A stretch of 64,000 nucleotides of DNA from JBNJGB01 sp051747385. Lineage in GTDB: Bacteria > Myxococcota_A > UBA9042 > PHBI01 > JACKFB01. Position numbers and translations under genes: made by a program. Location: NCBI GenBank assembly GCA_051747385.1, contig JBNJGB010000015.1, positions 62,001 to 126,000 on the forward strand, in the 5' to 3' direction. Positions 46,101 to 54,214 of this stretch are shown one piece after another. The stretch's first letter is position 1. Each line of letters opens with the position of its first letter. Below the pieces are notes generated by a model that saw only the letters and a list, made by a program, of their open reading frames with translations, had not been told where the DNA came from and did no database searches.

Positions 46101-49100
46101 CGGAGGTGGACGTCTCGGACTGGGCGGGCCAGACGCGCGTGGTGGTCGTCCGGTTCGTGGCCGACGACGCGGACAACGCATGGCCGGGCCTGTTCGTGGG
46201 CGGCGTGGCGGTCGGGAGCGACGAGGACGGCGACGGCCAGCGCGAGTTCCAGACCCAGTCCGGCTGCGACCCGTGCATCGACGTCGACGGGGACGGGTGG
46301 GGGCGCTCGGACAGCGTGGACCACGCGACCTGCACGGCGGGGAGCACGGTGGACTGCGACGACGCCGACGCGGGCGTGCGCCCGGACGCCGCGGAGATCT
46401 GCTCCGGGGACGTGGACGACGACTGCGACGGCCTCGTGGACCTGGACGACCCGGAGTGCCAGGAGGACTGCACCGACGGCCTCGACGACAACGATCAGGG
46501 GCAGACGGACTGCGAGGATCCCACCTGCTTCTCCGACGCATGGTGCGAGCCCTGCCACATGACCTGGACCTGGGACACCGGGCCCGGCACGTGGACCGCC
46601 GAGGACGGCGAGCAGGCCCTGTGGCGCTTCATGACCTCGGACGCCGAGTGGGCCACCCACGGCGACGGCCTGGTGAACGAGGCGCCCAACCCGCTGAACG
46701 GCGGGGACCCGGGCGGCCGCTACATCGCCAGGCTGCACGTCGACGTGGACGTCCCCACCGTGGCCGAGGGCGGGCCGGCGCCGGCGCTCGAGGTGACCTA
46801 CGACCACAGCGGCGACTCGAACCCGAACACGGACCGGTTCGCGGTCTGCGTCGACGAGTCGGGCTGTCTGTTCAACACGGCGGGCATCACGACGCTCGCC
46901 AGCGAGCCGACCTCCGACTTCGTCACGGGAGCGGTCGACCTGAGCGACCACATCGGCCAGAAGGTCACCATCACGCTCCTGTACGACACGGTCGACGGCT
47001 CGAACAACGACAACGACGGCGTGCGTGTCTCCGAGGTGGCCCTCGCCAGCGACGTCGACCGGGACGGCCTCCTCGAGGGCTCCGACCCGGCCTGTGACGG
47101 CTGCTGGGACGCGGACGGTGACGGCTACGGGCGGCCCTCCAGCCCCGACCCGGGCCAGTGCACGTTCGGCGGGGACGACTGCAACGACAACCCGGAGGAC
47201 GGCTTCTTCGTCAACGACGGCGTCACGGAGGACAAGGACGTCGATCCCGCGCTGTGCAGCGACGGCGTGGACAACGACTGCGACGGGCAGACGGACGGCT
47301 TCGACTTCGGCTGCGGCTCCGAGGACTGCGCGAACGGCGTCGACGACAACGCCGACGGCCTGGTGGACTGCGACGACGACCAGTGCTCCTTCGACCCGGC
47401 CTGCGGGGTGTGCTCCACGGCCTGGACGTTCGCGACCGGCGAGAACGGCTGGACCCCCTCCCAGGACGGGCCCGACCCGCTCTTCGAGCACGGCGAGAGC
47501 ACCGAGTACGGGGTCCCGGGCTTCGAGACGGTCCTGAACGGCGACGTCTCCACCGTCGCGGGCGGGACGCGAGCGCGCGCCTGGCTGACGCGGGACGTCC
47601 TGATCCCGGACGGGGTCCCGGCGCCGGAGATCGAGATCGCCTACGCGCTCCAGGGCCAGGCGACGACCACCAAGGACCTCTTCGGCGTCTGCTTCGACAC
47701 GGACACCGCGTTCTGCGACGCGGACAACCCGGGGAACCAGGAGTTCGTCACCGGGCACAACACGCCGACGGATCACCCGCAGGTCGTCCACGGCGACGAC
47801 GGCCTGGACCGGGTGCGCCTGCCCGTGCCGTCCACCGCCGCGGGCTCCACCGTCTCCGTGGTCCTCTTCTACGACACCGTCGACCCGCTCTCGAACGACA
47901 ACCCGGGCCTGTTCGTCTCGAGCGTCACGGTCCAGAGCGACGTGGACCGTGACGGCCTGCCCGAGAACCAGGACGCCTCCTGCGACCACTGCATCGACGT
48001 GGACGGCGACGGCTGGGGCGACCCGGATCGCCCGGCGCCCTACGACGACCTGCAGTCCTGCCCGAACTCCGATCCGGACTGCGACGACCAGGACGCCGCG
48101 ACCCACCCCGGGCAGCCGGAGATCTGCAGCGCCGACGACGGCTACAAGGACAACGACTGCGACGGCGCCGGCGACCTGGAGGAGCCGTCGTGCACCACCT
48201 GCGGCGACGGGCTCATCGGCATCGGCGAGAGCTGTGACGACGGCAACCAGGTGGACGGGGACGGCTGCTCGTCGACCTGCCAGACGGAGCCGGACGCCCT
48301 GCACATCACCGAGATTCACATCCCGACGCCCAACGGGAACGCGGGAGAGCAGTGGATCGAGCTGTACAACGCCTCCGACGCCGTCATCGACCTGGGCATG
48401 CTCGGCCTGGAGATCACCAACCTGGCCGAGGACGTCCAGTCGTTCGCGGACGGCGACTGCACCTTCCTGACCGGCACCGAGATGGCGCCGGGCGGGTACT
48501 ACGTGATCGCCCTCGGCCCCGAGCTGGGCGCCGACGGCGTGGGGCCGGACGCCACCTGCGCGGCGTCGTTCACCATCGCCCCGGACAGCGATCGGCTGGC
48601 GCTGAGCGACGCCGACGGAGGCCTGCTGGACGAGGTGGACTTTTCGAGCGGCTTCGCCTGCGAGCTGGGCGGGGATTTCACCGACGACGGCGTGGCCCGG
48701 TCGCTCATCCTCTCGGACGTGCCCACGGCGGACTCGACGGCCGACAAGAGCACGGCCGGGGCGTGGTGCCTGGCGGGACCGGCCGAGGACTACTCCAACT
48801 CGGGCAAGCATCGCGGCACGCCGGGCGCGCCGGGCGGGTGCGGCGAGGTGGCCTGCGACGGCGTCGACGACGACTGCGACGGCGCCGTCGACCAGGGTCT
48901 GCCCGACTTCGACGAGGACGGCGTCTGCGACGAGCGGGACTGCGACTTCGACGACGCCCGCTGCGCACTGGACTGCTCGGACTCGGACGGTGACGGCGTC
49001 TTCGACTGTCGCGACGGCTGCATCGACGCCGACGGCGACGGGTTCGGCGTGGACGGACCGGGCGTGGACTTCGGAGAGTCGCCGTGCGCGGGCCCGGACT

Positions 49101-52100
49101 GCAACGACGCGAGCAGCGAGGTGAACCCGGACGGCACGGAGGGCGCGAGCGCCGCCGGGACGTGCGCCGACGGGCTGGACAACGACTGCGACGGCAACCT
49201 GGACTGCAGCGACGGGGCGTGCGGCTCCGCCCCGGCCTGCGAGGGCGAGATCTGTCAGACGGCACGGAGCCTGGCCTGCGGGCAGGATGTGCCCATCGCC
49301 CCGGCCCACGACGACTTCCCGTGCGCCGACGACAGCATGCTGGGCGGCGTGGACGCCGTGACCCGCTTCGTGCCCGAGGTCAGCGAGGAGGTCGAGCTCC
49401 GCCTCGACAACCACGGCCTCAACCGATACGCGGTCTGGGTGTTCGAGGGCTCCTGCTCCAACGGCGCCTGCGACGAGCCTGCGGCCACCTTCTCGACGGG
49501 CTGTGCCACGGGCGGCGCGGCGTCGATCGACGTGGTCGAGGGGACCGAGTACTTCGTCGTCGCCGATCAGATCGGAGACTGCGCCGAGGGCGCGGGCAGC
49601 GACGCGTCCGTCCGCCTGAGCTGCGGCGAGGTCTGCGACTCCGGCGTGGACGAGGACGCGGACGGCGCCACCGACTGCGACGACACGGACTGCGTCCTCG
49701 AGCAGGCGTGCGAGGACGCGGACCACGACGCCGACGGCGCCTCGAACGGCTTCGAGCAGGTCTGCGGCACGGACCCGTTCGACGCCGACTCGGCGCCCGA
49801 TGAAGGCGACACGGCGGACATCGACGGGGACGGCGAGATCAACTGTGTCGACACGGACGACGACGGGGACGGCTTCAGCGACGACCAGGAGGCCGCCCAG
49901 TGCACGCTGAACCCGTCCGCGAAGGACCAGGCCACCATCCACCCGGGCGCCCCGAAGAACTGCCAGATCGACGGGATCGACGCTGACTGCAACGGCCTGC
50001 TGGACTCGGAGGAGGCGGCCTGCGGCGGCGAGGAGACGGAGTGCGGCGACGGCCTGGACGGGGACAACGACGGGCTCGTCGACTGCTTCGACCCGGACTG
50101 CGTCCCGGCGTCGGTCTGCCGCAAGCAGGACTTCGACGAGGATGGCGTCGACAACGGCTTCGAGCTGGACTGCGGCTTCGATCCCCGGGACAAGAACGAC
50201 ACGCCGGGGGAGATCCCGGCCGGCGATCCGGACGAGGACGACGTCCCGAACTGCGTGGATCTGGACGACGACGGCGATGGCTACGACGACGTCACGGAGC
50301 TGATCTGCGGCAGCGATCACCTCGACGCCGGGGACATCCCCACGGACACGGACTCCGACGATCAGTGCGACGCCGTCGACAGCGACGACGACGGCGACGG
50401 CTTCGAGGACGTCCGCGAGGAGGCCTGCGGCTCCGACCCCCTGAGCGCGGACGAGACCCCGGTGGACGCGGCCCACGACCAGGACCAGGACGGGGTGTGC
50501 GACTTCCAGGACGCGGACGTGGACGGCGACGGCTGGGACAACGCCATGGAGGAGATCTGCGGGACCGATCCGGACAACGCCGCCTCCAACCCGAGCGACG
50601 CGGGCCTGGACGGCGACGGGGACGGCACCTGTGACGCCCTCGACGAGGACGACGACGGCGACGGCTGGGGGGACACCGACGAGAACCTCTGCGGCACCGA
50701 CAAGAACGATCCGCAGTCCGTGCCCACCGACACGAACGGCGACGGCCTGTGCGACGAGCTGGACCAGGACTCCGACGGCGACGGCTGGAGCAACGCGGCG
50801 GAGTCCCTCTGCGAGACCGATCCCCTCGACGAGGCCAGCAACCCGACGGACCTGGGCCAGGACCTGGACGGCGACGGCCGGTGCGACGCCGTGGACGAGG
50901 ACGACGACGGCGACGGGTGGAGCGACGCCCTGGAGAGCCAGTGCGGGACGGACCCCCGGGACCCGGAGGACGTCCCCGCGGATCTGGACGGCGATCACCA
51001 GTGCGACGCCGTGGACGAGGACGACGACGGCGACGGGTGGCGCGACGGCCAGGAGGTCTTCTGCGGGACCGATCCGCTGGACGCGACCGACACGCCCACG
51101 GACTCCGACGGCGACGGCCTGTGCGACAACGTGGACTCGGACGCGGACCCGGACGGGGACGGCTGGTCCACCTCGGCGGAGCTGTTCTGCGACACGGATC
51201 CCAAGGACGCCGGGAGCGTGCCCGGGGACATCGACGGGGACGAGGTCTGCGACTCCAAGGATCCGGACATGGACGGGGACGGCTGGGACAACGTCCTCGA
51301 GGACGCGTGCGGGACCGACCCGGAGTCGGCGGAGGACACGCCGGTGGACACGGACGGCGACACCCTGTGCGACGCCATCGACGACGACGACGACGGGGAC
51401 GGCTCGCCCGACGTGGACGAGGTGCTCTGCGGAAACGACCCGCTCGACCCGACGGACAAGCCCCTGGAGATCGACCTCGTCGACACCGACGGGGACGGCC
51501 AGGTGAACTGCGTGGACGACGACGACGACGGCGACGGGGTGGGAGACGCCGAGGAGGCGATGCTCGGCAGCGATCCCCTCGATCGGGACACGGACGGCGA
51601 CGGCCTCGAGGACGGCGAGGAGGACGTGAACGCGGACGGCGTCGTCGGCGAGGCGGAGACGTCCCCCGTCTCCAAGGACACGGACGGGGACGGCCTGGAG
51701 GACGGCGTCGAGTTCGCGAGCTGCTACCCCACCGGCGTCGACGACGAGTGCGCACCGACCCTCGGCTGGGACGCGGACACGGACGGCGACGGCGTGCCCG
51801 ACGGCGTGGAGGACGCCGACGGCGACGGGGCGGTGAGCCCCGGGGAGACGAGCCCGACCAACCCGAACAGCGACTTCGACGTGGACGCCGCCGGCGAGCC
51901 TGCGGACGACGGCACGGAGCTGATGTGCGGCACCGACCCGCTGGATCCGAAGTCCTTCCCGGAGGACAAGGACCAGAACGGCGTCTGCGACGGCAGCGAG
52001 GCGGACACGGACGGGGACGGGGTGGCCGACGGCGTCGAGGTCTACTGCGGCTACGACCCGGACTCCAGCTCCTCCACGCCGACCTTCGCCGACCTGGACG

Positions 52101-54214
52101 ACGCGGACGGTGATCTGCTCATCAACTGCGTCGACGCGGACGACGACGACGACGGCTTCGTGGACGAGGACGAGATCGAGTGCGGCACGGATCCGCGCGA
52201 TGCAGGCGACACGCCCACCGTCGAGGACGTGGACGACTACGACGGGGACGGGGCACTGAACTGCTCCGACCCGGACGACGACGGCGACGGGCTGTCCGAC
52301 GCCGAGGAGGCGAACCTGGGCACGGATCGGCTGGACGCCGACACCGACGACGACGGGATCCCGGACGGCCAGGAGGTCGACCTGGGCACCGACCCGACGG
52401 ATCCCGACACGGACGGCGACGGCCTCGTCGACGGCGTGGAGTTCGGCCTCGTCGAGGGTACGCCCGACACCGAGGGGGACTTCGCGGGCGACCAGGATCC
52501 GAGCACGACGACGGATCCCAAGGACCCCGACACGGACGGCGACGGGGTCTGCGACGGACCCACGGCCGTCGAGGGCGTCTGCGAGACGGAGCCCGGCGAG
52601 GACGAGAACGCCAACGGCCGCGTGGACGAGGGCGAGGGCAACCCCAACGATCGCAGCGACGGGCTGAGCGACACGGACGGCGACGGCCTCACGGATCGCG
52701 ACGAGCTTCGGCGGTACGACACCGACCCGAAGAACCCGGACAGCGACGGGGACGGACTGGACGACAAGCAGGAGGTCGAGGGCGTGCAGGCCTTCGACCC
52801 CACGGACCCGCTGGTCGCCGACACCGACGGCGGCGGGGTGCCGGACGGCATCGAGGTCGACAAGGGCACCGACCCGAACGACGCGGAGGACGACTTCTCC
52901 GACGCCGTGGTCCGCGGAGAGAACTTCGCCGGCTGCGAGGGCGGCGGCGCCCGTGACCTGGGCCTCGGCCTGCTCGTCGCGCTGCTGATCCTGCTGGCGC
53001 TGCGCCTGCGACGCGGACTGCTCGCGGCGCTGGTCCTGTGCGCGGCGCTCGCGGTACCGGCCCGCACGGCGACGGCCTCGGGCAACGTGCAGCAGTTCAC
53101 GCCCGCCGGGGGCCATCACCGCGTGTGGACCGTGGAGCAGTCCATGGTCGCGCCGGCGTGGAAGCCCTACGCCTCGGCCATGTACCACCTGGAGACCAAC
53201 AGCCTCACGGTGGAGGCGGGCCGGTACGAGGAACAGGTCGTCGATCTGGCCCAGACCGTCGACCTGGCTCTCGGCGTGGGCCTGTTCGACCATCTGCAGC
53301 TCGAGGTGGGCCTTCCGCTGGCCGTCACGACCCGGAGTCAGGATGGGGTGCAGTCGGTCCAGGCGCTGGAGGGGTTCGCCATCGGCGACCTCTGGACGCG
53401 CCTCCGCGGCCGCATCCTCGACAATCGCTACGGCGGCTTCGGGCTGGCCCTGTCCGCCGGGATCACCGCCCCCATCGGCGACGAGGAGCAGTTCCGGGGC
53501 GATCCCGGCGTGGGCGTCCTCACGAACGCCATCTTCGACTGGCGGGGCGAGCGCGTGGTGGCGAGCCTGAACCTCGGGACCCGCATCCGGACGGAGGAGG
53601 CCACGTTCCTCACCCGGGATCTGGGCCACGAGCTGACCTACGGCCTCGGCGTGGACGTGTTCATCACCCACGACGTGATCACCCTGTCCAGCGAGCTGTT
53701 CGGCCGCACGCCCCTCGACGACTTCTTCGGCTCGGCGAACTCGACCAGCCTCGAGGCCCTGATCGGCCCGAAGTGGTGGCTGACGTCGGGCCTGTCGCTC
53801 CAGACCGCGGTCGGCGCCGGCCTGGTCCGGGGGCCGGGGACGCCCACGTTCCGGTTCGTGGCCGGTGTCCAGTACGCGCCGCGCACCGCCGACTCCGACG
53901 GCGACGGCATCCCCGACACGGACGACCAGTGCCCCGCGCAGGCCGAGGACTTCGACGGCTTCGCCGACCTGGACGGCTGCCCCGACGACGACAACGACCG
54001 CGACGGCATCCCCGATCAGCTCGACCGCTGTCCCCGTGAGGCCGAGGACTTCAACGGCGTCGAGGACGACGACGGCTGCCCCGACGGCGACCAGGAGGCC
54101 CCCGATCACGATGGCGACGGCATCCCCGACGCGCTCGACCGCTGCGTCACCGAGCCCGAGACCTACAACGGCTACCAGGATCGCGACGGCTGCCCGGACA
54201 CCGAGCCCGAGTAG
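43139..54214 (+). CDS. Giant 3691-aa multidomain surface protein fused to a beta-barrel
   Basis: GTG 43139 with a Sec signal (VKHRASLFVCAALVLGGMSA, cut near residue 22). Order: DUF11/CARDB-like adhesin repeats (about 24-530), VCBS/cadherin-like repeats (DFDYTITDGRGGTDTAQVT-type, 532-820), a DUF4215 Cys module (CGDGLLQEGDGEECDDG), three jelly-roll-like units each followed by a MopE-like Cys/Asp module (877-1715), and a lamin-tail-like domain (ALHITEIHIPTPNGNAGEQW, about 1719-1880). More Cys/Asp modules and over twenty TSP3 Ca2+ repeats (about 2190-3255) come next. At ~3264-3287 is a MYXO-CTERM-like tag (FAGCEGGG, helix LGLGLLVALLILLALRLRR), then immediately a second signal-like helix (GLLAALVLCAALAVPARTAT). 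A beta-barrel (to ~3580) and three TSP3 repeats end it at TAG, without the usual OmpA domain. Likely a surface adhesin. Confidence 0.85.
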   Translation: MKHRASLFVCAALVLGGMSAAAAQTVSLTDAPDPVDRDSQVVYSAEFDASACGGATQTGSLTFTPPLGIEPASMPGACAWDGGPAHVTCDPAAADTYDFAVDTPTGEGDEQTLSAEATLDCADDAASASDSESTTLNACTAATCDGSCGTISDGCGGTLDCGPCYDLHVTNAGSPSPVVAGRSVTFVVDVTNEGAEDAPGVVLSASMPGNATFVAGDSSGDCSEVGSQIICTLGTVAVGGTKSASLAFDVPSDTEAGDTVEVTASASGGDGADTDPGDDSATESVTVARRSDLVISVVDSPDPATAGAEVDYTIDLINIGPSEAADTTITFTPQDSAHVSAPAGCTESGSDWTCQVGVLAVGGSTQVVFTRRVDQDVPDGGQIQATASASSDSQEDVVGDESETEVTDVVASADLSVAVVDTPDPVLPGQTLTFEATVTNLGPSRAAAVEIQLAPDPDVTVDPGALPGGCILDAGYVVCTLGDLDALGTAQVLVPVGVDAGVSGSLSTDVNANSATTDPDSGNDVETEATTINQPPDAVPDVLPGTEDVDEDFSGTDLLENDSDPDDTPTVQSVGTPSVGSIVGHGDGTWTWQAPEHFNGDVTFDYTITDGRGGTDTAQVTIEVAPVNDPPTAVDDDAGHTDEDTDLVVAVADLMANDTDPDLADDTPDTLSFVSVQGGTHGAVSDNGDDTVTFSPDPDYHGAASFTYTIEDGEGVESTGSVSLFVDEVNDDPVADDDTAGTYQDAPVSIPVIEGDTDVDTATVGDDLVVQSVTDPANGEVTIDADAKSVTYTRTGAFHGDDTFTYTVSDGRGGTDTAQVTVTVRACGDGLLQEGDGEECDDGGTTSGDGCTSTCLLESGWTCVGTAPTSCEATCGTAFGFDAGDQDWDVAGGPGAFQYGVSAFGGGPGFETVLDGDLPSAAVDTRIQRRVAIPAVADAPAPAVFVDYRLEGDQAFDCMQVHVTADGNPSAGTLAFERCVNTAGVETAEVDVSDWAGQTRVVVVRFVADDADNAWPGLFVGGVAVGSDEDGDGQREFQTQSGCDPCIDVDGDGWGRSDSVDHATCTAGSTVDCDDADAGVRPDAAEICSGDVDDDCDGLVDLDDPECQEDCTDGLDDNDQGQTDCEDPTCFSDAWCEPCHMTWTWDTGPGTWTAEDGEQALWRFMTSDAEWATHGDGLVNEAPNPLNGGDPGGRYIARLHVDVDVPTVAEGGPAPALEVTYDHSGDSNPNTDRFAVCVDESGCLFNTAGITTLASEPTSDFVTGAVDLSDHIGQKVTITLLYDTVDGSNNDNDGVRVSEVALASDVDRDGLLEGSDPACDGCWDADGDGYGRPSSPDPGQCTFGGDDCNDNPEDGFFVNDGVTEDKDVDPALCSDGVDNDCDGQTDGFDFGCGSEDCANGVDDNADGLVDCDDDQCSFDPACGVCSTAWTFATGENGWTPSQDGPDPLFEHGESTEYGVPGFETVLNGDVSTVAGGTRARAWLTRDVLIPDGVPAPEIEIAYALQGQATTTKDLFGVCFDTDTAFCDADNPGNQEFVTGHNTPTDHPQVVHGDDGLDRVRLPVPSTAAGSTVSVVLFYDTVDPLSNDNPGLFVSSVTVQSDVDRDGLPENQDASCDHCIDVDGDGWGDPDRPAPYDDLQSCPNSDPDCDDQDAATHPGQPEICSADDGYKDNDCDGAGDLEEPSCTTCGDGLIGIGESCDDGNQVDGDGCSSTCQTEPDALHITEIHIPTPNGNAGEQWIELYNASDAVIDLGMLGLEITNLAEDVQSFADGDCTFLTGTEMAPGGYYVIALGPELGADGVGPDATCAASFTIAPDSDRLALSDADGGLLDEVDFSSGFACELGGDFTDDGVARSLILSDVPTADSTADKSTAGAWCLAGPAEDYSNSGKHRGTPGAPGGCGEVACDGVDDDCDGAVDQGLPDFDEDGVCDERDCDFDDARCALDCSDSDGDGVFDCRDGCIDADGDGFGVDGPGVDFGESPCAGPDCNDASSEVNPDGTEGASAAGTCADGLDNDCDGNLDCSDGACGSAPACEGEICQTARSLACGQDVPIAPAHDDFPCADDSMLGGVDAVTRFVPEVSEEVELRLDNHGLNRYAVWVFEGSCSNGACDEPAATFSTGCATGGAASIDVVEGTEYFVVADQIGDCAEGAGSDASVRLSCGEVCDSGVDEDADGATDCDDTDCVLEQACEDADHDADGASNGFEQVCGTDPFDADSAPDEGDTADIDGDGEINCVDTDDDGDGFSDDQEAAQCTLNPSAKDQATIHPGAPKNCQIDGIDADCNGLLDSEEAACGGEETECGDGLDGDNDGLVDCFDPDCVPASVCRKQDFDEDGVDNGFELDCGFDPRDKNDTPGEIPAGDPDEDDVPNCVDLDDDGDGYDDVTELICGSDHLDAGDIPTDTDSDDQCDAVDSDDDGDGFEDVREEACGSDPLSADETPVDAAHDQDQDGVCDFQDADVDGDGWDNAMEEICGTDPDNAASNPSDAGLDGDGDGTCDALDEDDDGDGWGDTDENLCGTDKNDPQSVPTDTNGDGLCDELDQDSDGDGWSNAAESLCETDPLDEASNPTDLGQDLDGDGRCDAVDEDDDGDGWSDALESQCGTDPRDPEDVPADLDGDHQCDAVDEDDDGDGWRDGQEVFCGTDPLDATDTPTDSDGDGLCDNVDSDADPDGDGWSTSAELFCDTDPKDAGSVPGDIDGDEVCDSKDPDMDGDGWDNVLEDACGTDPESAEDTPVDTDGDTLCDAIDDDDDGDGSPDVDEVLCGNDPLDPTDKPLEIDLVDTDGDGQVNCVDDDDDGDGVGDAEEAMLGSDPLDRDTDGDGLEDGEEDVNADGVVGEAETSPVSKDTDGDGLEDGVEFASCYPTGVDDECAPTLGWDADTDGDGVPDGVEDADGDGAVSPGETSPTNPNSDFDVDAAGEPADDGTELMCGTDPLDPKSFPEDKDQNGVCDGSEADTDGDGVADGVEVYCGYDPDSSSSTPTFADLDDADGDLLINCVDADDDDDGFVDEDEIECGTDPRDAGDTPTVEDVDDYDGDGALNCSDPDDDGDGLSDAEEANLGTDRLDADTDDDGIPDGQEVDLGTDPTDPDTDGDGLVDGVEFGLVEGTPDTEGDFAGDQDPSTTTDPKDPDTDGDGVCDGPTAVEGVCETEPGEDENANGRVDEGEGNPNDRSDGLSDTDGDGLTDRDELRRYDTDPKNPDSDGDGLDDKQEVEGVQAFDPTDPLVADTDGGGVPDGIEVDKGTDPNDAEDDFSDAVVRGENFAGCEGGGARDLGLGLLVALLILLALRLRRGLLAALVLCAALAVPARTATASGNVQQFTPAGGHHRVWTVEQSMVAPAWKPYASAMYHLETNSLTVEAGRYEEQVVDLAQTVDLALGVGLFDHLQLEVGLPLAVTTRSQDGVQSVQALEGFAIGDLWTRLRGRILDNRYGGFGLALSAGITAPIGDEEQFRGDPGVGVLTNAIFDWRGERVVASLNLGTRIRTEEATFLTRDLGHELTYGLGVDVFITHDVITLSSELFGRTPLDDFFGSANSTSLEALIGPKWWLTSGLSLQTAVGAGLVRGPGTPTFRFVAGVQYAPRTADSDGDGIPDTDDQCPAQAEDFDGFADLDGCPDDDNDRDGIPDQLDRCPREAEDFNGVEDDDGCPDGDQEAPDHDGDGIPDALDRCVTEPETYNGYQDRDGCPDTEPE

